From Hemicordylus capensis (lineage: Eukaryota; Chordata; Lepidosauria; Squamata; Cordylidae), in assembly GCF_027244095.1 (NCBI RefSeq), contig NC_069662.1, positions 84,106,294-84,170,293 of the forward strand: a stretch of 64,000 nucleotides of DNA. The letters run 5' to 3'. The notes under the pieces were generated by a model, which had not been told where the DNA came from, did no database searches, and saw nothing but the letters and a program-made list of their open reading frames with translations. Of this stretch, positions 21,956-30,620 are shown piece after piece. A program made the position numbers and the translations under genes. Position 1 is the stretch's first letter; the number at the start of each line of letters is the position of its first letter.

Positions 21956-23180
21956 CAGTCAATCATATTTATATACCACCTGATATCTCAGGAGGTGTAT
22001 CTCTAGGAGGTGTACACAATTTAGAACAAATATAGAACAGAGTAAAAAAAAACAATTTCACAGATTAATAAATTAAAACAATTTCATAGGATAAAATCAA
22101 TTATAAACAGTTTTAAATTAATTTCAGTTAAAAGCCTGAGAAAACAGGCACATCTTCAGGGTCTTCCTAAAAGCAAACAGAGAAGGAGATGCTCTTATTT
22201 CAAAAGTGAACATATTCCAAAGCCCTGGGGCAGCCACAGAGAAGGCCTGGTTCCGAATCACCATCAAACGAGACAGTGGCAACTGTAACCGGACTTCTCC
22301 AGATGATCTTAATAGGCAGGGTTCATGACAAAGAAGGCACTCTCTTAAGTACTCTGGGCCCTAGTCATCAAAGGTTTTATAGTTAATAACCAGCACTTTG
22401 TATTTTGCTTGGAAACATATCAGCAGCCAGTGCAGTTCTTTCAGAATCTGTTATATGGTCCCTTTGAATTGTCCCCAAGATCAGCCTGGCTGCCACATTA
22501 TGTATCAGTCATTGTTTCTGGACTATGTACAAAGGCAACTCCATGTAGAGTGCATTACAGTAGTCAGACCTGGAGGTTACCAGTATATGTACCACTGTTT
22601 TAAGGTCATTTACCTCCAGAAATGGATGGACCTGACATATCAGTCAAAGCTGATAAAAAGCACACCTGGCCAATGCCGCCCTCAACCTGAGAAACCAGAG
22701 AGGAGCACTCCCAAGCTACGTACCTGACCTTTCAGGGGGAGTGTAACCCCATCCAGAAGAGCATATCTAACCATCTCTCAAGTCCCAACTCCTCACAGAC
22801 AGTACCTCCATCATATCTGGACTCAACTTCAGTTTGTTATCCCTCATCCAGCTCATTGCCACCTCCAGGCAGGCATTTTTGGAACCTATACCATTTCCTG
22901 ATGAGGCCGATATGGAGAAATAGATCTGGGTGTCATCGACATATTGATAATGCACTGTACCTCATCTCCAGATGATCTCTCCCAGCAGTTTCATGTAGAT
23001 GTTAAAGAAGAGCATTGGAGACAGTATGGAGCCTTGTGGAACTCCATACTTTATTTCTTGCTTTGCATTACTGTAGGCTCCAAGTGACACCATCTGGAAT
23101 CTACCAGAGGTAGGAATGGAACCACCATAAAACTGTGCCACCCAATCCTACAAGCACCCGAAGACCTCCAGCACCCAAGG
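21956..23180 (-). mobile_element. L2-type LINE, 3' half
   Basis: Read on the minus strand from 23180, broken translation gives VGLGGTVLWWF, then MKLLGEII, then the catalytic block HYQYVDDTQIYFS near 22940, then CLEVAMSWMRDNKLKLSPD. This order is that of an L2-group reverse transcriptase, with YVDD in place of the usual YADD. The 3' part (22770-21960) is the long C-terminal and 3' UTR region, ending at the microsatellite. Stops and shifts are scattered, and no long frame survives. Confidence 0.8.
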
Positions 23181-23259
23181 ACCCTGGGCTGCCCCTGCTG
23201 CTAAGCAGGACAAAAAATTAATGGCTTTCCCCTGCTGTTTGTCTTCAGCATCTGGTATT

Positions 23260-23430
23260 CAAAAGCATGCCACGATGTCTCTGCAAGTTCCCTTTAGCTA
23301 TCAAGGTTTGTAGCTGTTGATCAATTTGTCTAATCTTTTTTTAATGTCCCCTGACCTAGTGGCCATCACCCCATCTCAAGGTAGTGAATTCCAGAAGTGA
23401 ATTATGTGCCGTGCAAAAGAGTATAACAAC
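23260..23430 (-). mobile_element. CR1-type LINE 3' fragment
   Basis: TAGTGGCCATCACCCCATCT and GTAGTGAATTCCAGAAG are the reverse of the CR1 3' region, compare 241-360 in this window. Truncated and non-coding. Confidence 0.55.
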
Positions 23431-25298
23431 AATGTCTATGTGAATATCTTATAGAAAGCATTTTCTATCTTAACAGCATTGCAGTATAAAGCTTGTAAAG
23501 ATGGAGCCAGTATTGAAGAAAAGCCTGAGAAGCACCCCTGACTAGTTCAAAAGGTCTGACACCCACGTAGCATGTTTCACCCTGGGGGACCTCATACTTC
23601 TTTTCAGCAGTGTGGCAAGGCTGTACCAACTTCACTCATCACTGCATGTTCCATCCCTGCCTTCAAGGGGAAAATTGGCTACTGTTCAGTCACGCACTGT
23701 TCAGTCACTCAAATTATAAAACAGTCCAAGATCACAAAGAAGGATTTCACATCCAGCTGTAATCCAAGGGTACCATTTAGGGAGGGTGAGGGGGCAATCC
23801 CCATTCCAGGTTTCAGATCATCTTATCTGTTCTTCAAAAAGACCACATATCTGTGGCCAGCTCAGTGGTTCTAAACACGGCATTACTACTCTTATAAGCA
23901 ATTCAGTGGCTCTACGTACAAGTGCACTTGCCAAAGGCACAAATCCATTTGCTTAAAGATGGGTACTGGGGGGGGGGGGGCTTTTTTTTTTTTTTTTGGC
24001 CTGTGTTGCTAATGTTGCCATGGTTATTTTGAGATATTAAAATAACTAGAACAACTGCTCTTAAAGTATGCTCTCATTTTTTATTTAATCTTGAATACAT
24101 CCAAATCTTGCTGAGAGTCTTGCCCCCCTCCCAGAAATCTGAAATTGCATCCTTGCATAATGTGTCCGACGCATAATGTGTCCAAAGTATGATATTTTGA
24201 GCCTGGTTATTTGTGCCTCGAGTGAGAATTCTGGATTGAGCCCAAAGGCTAACAATATTGAAAATCCTCAAGATAGTTTGCAGCTGGGCATTCTATAGTT
24301 TTCTGAAACTGGAGTTAAACTAGGGGGCAGGAAGGGAATCTGCAGAGTAAACAGCAAGAGTTAAAGTCTGGTTTGGACGCTATGTGGCCACAACACAATT
24401 GCCCTCAGGAGTGCTGTGGACACAGCCTTTTTAAGTGACTTTTCTGCCCCAGAAGAAAAAGAATTTAGCTCTCTTCCCATACATTCTTGTGGGATTCAAG
24501 GAAGCATTCTTCTGTCACCTTGTGGTATTCAAGGAAGGCAGCTTTTATCCCTGAGGAATCAACAGGGTCTTAGGTGAGTGAGGAATTGTGTTCTCCTCTC
24601 ATGGGATTTTCTACCGTAATTGCAGTCCCGTTTCCTGCTTCATACAAGTGACTGGATAATTTCACCTCATTCACCCCTATAAAATGAAGTCCAAGGGACT
24701 GCAATCTGGAACGCCAAGGGGGATACTTCCCCCACCACCTTATTGTCCCAAAAGTCTGAGACATGGAAGGAATTACACTCCCCAGAGGGAGTTCCCTGAA
24801 AATCTGACACCCCAAGCGGTACTGCTTTTTGGATTGGGGTAGCCCTGCTATGAACCTTCCATTTCTCATCTTGAATGACCAATGAACAGTATACTGTATG
24901 TATCTTTGTCTCTTTTCCTTTCTTTGCTTCTGCAGAAGGCAGAAAAGCACACACTCGCCTTTCAAATCTGAAGCCAATGCCTCTGGGATCCCCTTACCTT
25001 TTATTACTCTAAACTGCAACCTCAAACTTGAGTTTTCTATTACACGGCAAGCTGGAGCCTCAAGCCAGTTTTGGCCCAAATTTGCATTTATTTTGGCAAC
25101 AGGAGTCACAGCACAAATGCTATTTGGCTCTGTAATAAGGAAAAAATGAGGATAGTGTCAATCTGAATGTGAATACCTTAACTCATAGCTGGCATGTTTC
25201 CTGATGGGTGCTTAGTTAGGCAACAATGAATATATACTGTATTTGATGCTGTCCCCATTTGATTCTGGGATATGTGTACCTAACATATTTGCATACAG
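23431..25298. other. Unassigned stretch with a G/T homopolymer pair
   Basis: A poly-G run directly followed by a poly-T run lies at about 23968-23997. A 179-codon minus-strand frame at 24570-25109 shows no domain I recognise (see findings). Confidence 0.5.
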
Positions 25299-25470
25299 TA
25301 GGAAACATAGGAAACTGCCATATACTGAGTCAGACCATTGGTCTATCTAGCTCAGTATTGTCTTCACAGACTGGCAGCGGCTTCTCCAAGGTTGCAGGCA
25401 GGAATCTCTCTCAGCCCTATCTTGGAGAAGCCAGGGAGGGAACTTGAAACCTTCTGCTCTTCCAGAAAGG
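25299..25470 (-). mobile_element. tRNA-headed SINE, truncated
   Basis: Same family as 6466-6665: GGAAACATAGGAAACTGCCA, GTCAGACCATTGGTC, CTGGCAGCGGCTTCTCCAAG and GGGAGGGAACTTG. The tRNA-like part is mostly missing at the right. Confidence 0.8.
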
Positions 25471-25829
25471 CTTCATCCCCTGAGGGGAATATCTAGTAGC
25501 TTTCAAACTGCGTTCAAGAGAATCTTGAGGTTCCTCAAAACCTACTAAGTGCTCCTTCCTGAGATCAGTAATGGCAAGTTTCCCTGAATGAGAGCTTGCC
25601 CACCATGACCAGTCTTCCCCCACTGCAAGGTGCAGCTGTGAGAAAATTGTTGGGTGTGCTCTCAGGTCCATGGTCAAATCACACGGAGCCATGGTGAAGC
25701 CCACCAGAGCTAAAGGGTATCTTTCTTACATGAACTGAGTGTGCACACCCCAGAATTCAATCTTCAACACACTGGAGGTCCTTAGCAGAGAAGTCAATGG
25801 TCCTGTTAGAGGATTGCTGGCCTCTATAT

Positions 25830-26110
25830 GCAAGGAAGACAGGGCTGCTCTGAGAGCATGCCCATCCTGCCATTACTGATGAACGTTCCAATGTGCTATC
25901 AGGACATCTTTTAATCATCTGAGAGAGGTGATCATCCAAATTGCCCCTGAACTCATGATACAAAACCCAGGGTTTTGGAGTTCATGTAGAGGTGTGATTT
26001 GGATGATCATCCCATCACATGATTAAAGGATGTCCTGATAGCACGCTGGGACGCCCTGCAATGAAGTCAGGGCAGGCGTGTTCTTGGTGTGTCCCTGCCC
26101 TGCCTTTATG
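25830..26110. mobile_element. Foldback element with arms of about 75 bp or more
   Basis: The best-paired part is 25884-26053. CCAATGTGCTATCAGGACAT on the left faces ATGTCCTGATAGCACGCTGG on the right, and GTGATCATCCAAAT faces ATTTGGATGATCATC. The loop lies near 25965. Weaker pairing extends outward to about 25830 and 26110. No target duplication recognised. Confidence 0.6.
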
Positions 26111-27746
26111 ATACACTGAGCCAGGTGATCATCTGAACTGACTCAATGTGAACAGGGTTCCTTGAACCTGGAACATTTGTCATATGGGAAGCAGGATAGC
26201 CTGTTCTTGCCAAATTTCCAAAAGCCTCTTTAAAAACTGTCTTTTTGTTTCTCTTGACATAAATTTTAGATATTGCTACCCTTCATGGATGATTAATGGA
26301 TAATGATGTCAACAAGTTCTTGAACTGTAATTTAGTGGTGCTGGTTTATCTTTAGGTAAGAGGGTTGGTGTGTCTGGAATGAGCTCTCAGAGGTTCAGGC
26401 AGTTATCTGACTCGTGTCCAAAACTTTACAGGGGGTTGGGGAAAGACTCGATTGAGCAAAATATAGCCAAAACTAGTTTTGTGAAATTTTCTGTTCCCAA
26501 AGTTCTCCAATAGTATAAACAGACACACTTGGAGTACAATCTACTGGGAGGTTCTGCTGTGCAAGTTCCATTGAAATTAATAGGAGTATGACTGTACTCT
26601 TGAGCTGTTTCCATTCATTTTGATGGGCTTTCTGCCAGAGAGTTTACGGGATGATTGTACTGTTTATATAGTGGGTTTAGACTGTAGATTATTAACCAGT
26701 GATCGTAAAATGAGTTTATTTTATTATACATTGGAATACAAGAAACACAGAGGCTAGCAAAGCAGATCGTTGTTGGTGTTTTTGTTTTATTTTTGCTAAT
26801 TTTACTCAGGTACTTCCTTTATTTATGTACATCAATAAATAAGAATTATTTGGAAGTACACCTCTGATACCTGGTCATGCGAAGGTGGAATTTTAACAAC
26901 TTCTTTGAAATTCAGTAAAGAAGAATATAGAGTAACATCCTTTGCTGGTTACCCAACAATAAAAACCAATAAGAAAAACTGATTCTTTATTAGAATGGTG
27001 CCTCCATTCTCCTCCGGTGTCAGAGGAGAAATAAATGTGTTTTTTTTGTTGCTGTTGTTATTCCCCACTTTTTAAAAACTCAGATATTTAGAAGTCATTT
27101 GCAGTAGTGTTGTTTTGAGATATGCTTTCTTAGGTATACACCAAAGAAGTCTTGTGTAGAACCTTGAAAATGTAAAGTGTGAACAAATGGGTACAAATTT
27201 ACATTTGCAAATGTATATTATATATACGTACTCATCAGGGAGCCAAGATTGGGATACAGTCTGCTTTCTTTAAAATTCATCCTTTGGATTATTATTGTTT
27301 GCCTATGTCATTAGCATGATTATGTGTGTTTCTGCACATTGTGTATGAATATGTTGTGACAGTTTAGTTCAGTTCAAAATTCAGAATGTCTAAGACAGGG
27401 ATCTACCCTGGTGCGCTGTCATGGTTTTTTGTGCTCAGACACCTTTTCAAATGCAAAAGGGACAAGAGATGTGCAACATCAGCTCCTGGGAAAGGCAGGC
27501 AGCATTTTTCTTTATTGACCAAATCTGGTATAAATACTAGAGGTTTAGACTTCTCAGCAGAGCAGTTAATTCTGCTTGCTGCATTTTAGGCACCAGCTTC
27601 TACAGCTTTGGCTACTACTCCAGGGAGAGCAGCTTCATGATGTGGTAGAAGAAAGATAGCATATAAATATTTAAACATGAATAAATAAATTTGGAAATAG
27701 CTGGCCATGGCTGCAGCCTGGACCTGACAGCAACAGAGAGCCAGGT
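26111..27746. other. Unassigned AT-rich stretch
   Basis: No gene, RNA or named repeat seen. Confidence 0.6.
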
Positions 27747-27754
27747 TTGTAGAC

Positions 27755-27887
27755 CAGTGTTCCCTCTAACTGGGATTCCCAGATGTTGTTGACTACAACT
27801 CTCATAATCCCCAGCTGCAGTGGCTTTTGCTTAGGGATTATGGGAGTTGTAGTGAACATCTGGGGATCCCTGTTAGAGGGAACACTG
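27755..27887. mobile_element. hAT MITE with perfect 8-bp target duplication
   Basis: The 133-bp near-palindrome has 15-bp terminal inverted repeats CAGTGTTCCCTCTAA/TTAGAGGGAACACTG. TTGTAGAC flanks both ends (27747-27754 and 27888-27895). Same family as 15258-15400. Confidence 0.95.
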
Positions 27888-28174
27888 TTGTAGACCCATC
27901 AGTACAATTTGTGACTGACCCACTCCAGATCATGCAAGAAGTCAACCACACAAGAAAGTGACATGGCAGAAACAGAGTTTCATGTTGTCTTGACCCATCC
28001 ATTCTTCCGGTAAAGAGAGGAGAGCCTAGAAATAGAAAATTGGTTGTTCCTACTAATAAATTGATGGTTCTGGATGGAGCATGCAAAAACATTTCAGTCT
28101 GTATGCTGCAGTGTGCATATCATATCCCAATAAGTCAAACACAACCCTTGAAGGGTATATCTCTATATATATTT

Positions 28175-28263
28175 CTCCTGGGTGTGCCAGGGAAAATGCG
28201 TCCCGGCAGCCCAGTTGATTGGCTGGGCTGCGGAGGAACCTGATTGGCTGGCACACCCAGGAG
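28175..28263. repeat. Nested palindrome near the Helitron 5' end
   Basis: Outer perfect 15-bp stem CTCCTGGGTGTGCCA (28175-28189) pairs with TGGCACACCCAGGAG (28249-28263). Inner 9-bp stem GCAGCCCAG (28206-28214) pairs with CTGGGCTGC (28223-28231), with ATTGG in its loop. Confidence 0.9.
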
Positions 28264-28690
28264 GAGGAGAATTGGCCGGCTGCGAGCCAGGGCTGCTGGC
28301 AGGCCTGGCCTGGCGACGGGTGGTGGTTGCGGTCCCGGCCCAGCTGCAGCGAAGCGGTGGCAGGCCCAGCTGAAGGCCGAGGCGGTGAGACGGTGGGCGG
28401 CCGGGCGGCAGGCCCTGATACCGGGGCAGAAGGTGGGGGTGGGGGAGAGGTGGCCGGCCGCAAAGACTGGCAAACGGCGGCAGTGGGCATGGCAAGCCGC
28501 AGAGGCGGCACTTGGTGTGGCGGGCCCGCCGGCGGGACAGGCCGTGGAGGCGGCTCTCAGCCAGGCGGCGCCAGGTCCGGCCGCTGAGGCCAGGAGGAGC
28601 TCGTGGGAGACTGGGGTGGGAGGGAACCGGGAGGCGGAACTTTCCTGTTTGCCGCTGGGGAGGAGGAGCGGCGGCCCGGTAAGTAGAACT
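28215..28690 (+). promoter_or_regulatory. CpG-rich promoter-like block with splice-donor motif inside the Helitron
   Basis: The block is strongly GC- and CpG-rich in an otherwise AT-rich region. It has three ATTGG (inverted CCAAT) motifs at 28218-28222, 28243-28247 and 28271-28275. It ends in CCCG|GTAAGT with GT at 28679-28680, a good splice donor. This is what a captured promoter plus first exon would look like. The source gene is not recognisable, and it could instead be an element-specific sequence. Function is inferred only. Confidence 0.4.
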
Positions 28691-28695
28691 TTTAG

Positions 28696-29075
28696 AAATG
28701 CAGGGGGAGGGGGGAGGGCAAGAGGCAGGGGGAGGGGAGGGCAAGAGGCAGGGGGAGGGGGAGAGCGAGAGGGAGGGGGCAGGGGGAGGGCAAGAGGGAG
28801 TGGGGCAGGGGGAGGGCAAGAGGGAGTGGGGCAGGGGGGAAGTCAAGAGGGAGTGGGGCAGGGGGAGGGCAGGAGAGAGGAGCAGGGGAGGGGAGGGAGG
28901 GAATGAGAGACTGGGGCAGGAGGGTGAGAGGGAGGGGAGGGGGAGAGAGAGGGGTAGGAGGGAGGGGGAGGGAGGGCAAAAGAGAGTGGGGTGGGAGGGA
29001 GGGGAAGAGAGGCAAGAGTGTTGGGCAGAAGGGAGGGAGGGAGAGTGGGGCAGGAGGGAGAAGGGAACAGCCAGC
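28696..29075 (+). repeat. G-rich purine array inside the Helitron
   Basis: Irregular tandem units of the form GGGAGGGCAAGAGGGAGTGG and GGGGCAGGGGGA, almost free of pyrimidines for about 380 bp. Units near 28790-28870 are about 30 bp long and nearly identical. There are many closely spaced runs of three or more G. Confidence 0.9.
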
Positions 29076-29212
29076 CCCAAAGAACACACAGATGCTCTGT
29101 GCGGGTTGGCTAGTATAATATAAAATGTATTGCATACAGTGGACATCCAGACTAAATTGCTCCTGAATAGTTCTATTGAAATTATGTAGTCCTGTAGAGT
29201 AAGTCCTGAGTA

Positions 29213-29467
29213 AAGTAAAGTTGTGCCGTCGAGTCGGTGTCGACTCTTGGCAACCACAGAGCCCTGTGGTTTTTGTTGGTAGAATAGAGAAAGGGTTTAC
29301 CATTGCCATCTCCCACGCAGTATGAGACGATGCTTTCAGCATCTTCCCATATCACTGCTGCCCAATATAGGTGCTTCACATAGTTTGGGAAACATACCAG
29401 CGGGGATTTGAACCAGCAACCTCTTGCTCCCTAGGCAAGTTACTTCCCCTCTGTGCCATTAGGTGGC
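29213..29467 (-). mobile_element. tRNA-headed SINE with 13-bp target duplication
   Basis: In reverse it reads as a tRNA-like head (CTAATGGCACAGAGGGGAAG, B-box GGTTCAAATCCCC), a body with GAGATGGCAATGGTAAACCC, and an RTE-like tail with GAGTCGACACCGACTCGACG. TAAGTCCTGAGTA flanks it at 29200-29212 and 29468-29480. The second copy is at 63290-63544. Confidence 0.9.
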
Positions 29468-29985
29468 TAAGTCCTGAGTAGTACTATTGAATAACATTGT
29501 TGGGTTGCAGCTCAGTTTGTTTAGAATTGATATGTTTGCATACTGTTGCTTTCCTCGTGAGTACAAAAGAAATATTGCTGCAATATGGCATTGACTCCCA
29601 CTGACTCCTGGAGCCTCTAAGAACTCCTAGCACCACAACAGTTAGTGGGAGTCAGTGCTATATTATATCAATATTTCTTTTGTGCCAGTGAGAAAAGTAA
29701 CAATGTTGAAATACATTGATTGGGACTAAACATAAAAATATGTTGGAATAAGTTTTATATTTGTCTGTACTCGGGTTTAGTAAGACAAGAGCTTGAAAGA
29801 AGGGCTGTTGAAGCAGTGGAGGCTGGCAGCAAATGGCACATCAATGGTAAATGCATGGATGTAAATGCATGGACCTGAAAACTAAGGGTGCAATTCAACA
29901 AGAGGCAGGAGATCACCTACAGTATATAACTCTAATTTTCAAAAAGGGATCCAGGGGGGATCCAGGGAATTACAGACTGCTTTTG

Positions 29986-30284
29986 CTTAACCAAGGCCAG
30001 ATATCTCATGCTAACTTGGCAAAGAGGCACCTTTTAACGTGGTGATTCTCTTTATTTCGCAGGGGGAGAGTAACTGGCCTTATCCACCCCCAGCACAGTA
30101 CTTCCAGTGACAGTTGCTGGTGTCTATCTTACGTTTCTTTTAGATTGTGAGCCCTCTGGGGACAGGGAGCCATTTTATTTATTTATTATTTCTCTGTGTG
30201 AACTGCCCTGAGCCATTTTTGGAAGGGCGGTATAGTAACTGAATTATTATTATTATTATTATTATTATTATTGTTGTTGTTGTT
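29986..30284 (+). mobile_element. L2-type tail element inserted in CR1
   Basis: Begins near GCTAACTTGGCAAAGAGGCA, contains AGATTGTGAGCCCTCTGGGG and GCCCTGAGCCATTTTTGG, and ends in (TTA)n(TTG)n. The CR1 frame resumes at LMESIL directly after it. Same family as 403-640. Confidence 0.75.
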
Positions 30285-30355
30285 AATTGATGGAAAGCAT
30301 ACTTAAGGACAAAATTGTTAAATACATAGAAGAATGGGCCTTGCTGAAGGAGAAC

Positions 30356-30566
30356 CAGTGGTGTAGTGGTTAGAGTGCTGGACTAGGACCGGGGAGACCG
30401 GAATTCAAATCCCCATTCAGCCATGATACTAGCTGGGTGACTAGTCACTTCTGGGCCAGTCACTTCTCTCTCAGCTTACCCTACTTCACAGAGTTGTTGT
30501 GAGGAGAAACTTAAGTATATAGTACACCGCTCTGGGCTCCTTGGAGGTAGAGCGGAATATAAATGC

Positions 30567-30620
<54 letters not shown>
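30356..30620 (+). mobile_element. Sauria-type SINE with (TAA)n tail
   Basis: The tRNA-like head is CCAGTGGTGTAGTGGTTAGA with a B-box region GAATTCAAATCCC near 30401. The body has CTGGGTGACTAGTCACTTCT and CAGAGTTGTTGTGAGGAG. The BovB-like tail is CGCTCTGGGCTCCTTGGAGG and GCGGAATATAAATGC, then (TAA)n from about 30568. This family is specific to squamates and marks the organism. The TAA tail is the insertion site of the R4 LINE that follows. Confidence 0.92.

Larger units (their letters stand above)
28160..29113 (+). mobile_element. Non-autonomous Helitron
   Basis: Helitrons move by rolling-circle replication, insert between A and T, start with TC, and end in CTRR preceded by a short hairpin. 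Here the left end is A|TCTCTATATATATTT (28159/28160). The right end is hairpin CACAGA-TGC-TCTGTG (29087-29101), 8 nt CGGGTTGG, then CTAG|T (29110-29113/29114). All required features fall in place and there is no target duplication. The 954-bp body holds a nested palindrome, a CpG-rich promoter-like block and a G-rich purine array, and no Rep-helicase. A proline-rich 364-codon minus-strand frame across it is low-complexity shadow. Confidence 0.82.

Noticed and set aside
21827-22035. SIYL-repeat protein frames
   Set aside because: Translation of a TATC microsatellite.
28190-28690. CpG island of a host gene
   Set aside because: Considered because of GC content, CCAAT motifs and a splice donor. 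The Helitron ends enclose it exactly, so a captured or element-borne sequence is the better reading, and no downstream exon was found.
28163-29257. 364-codon proline-rich frame on the minus strand and matching glycine-rich frames on the plus strand
   Set aside because: They are translations of the G-rich array and CpG block inside the Helitron, open in several frames at once because of base composition.
30356-30440. A functional tRNA gene
   Set aside because: The tRNA-like sequence is the head of a Sauria SINE with body and tail, and it does not form a complete tRNA.
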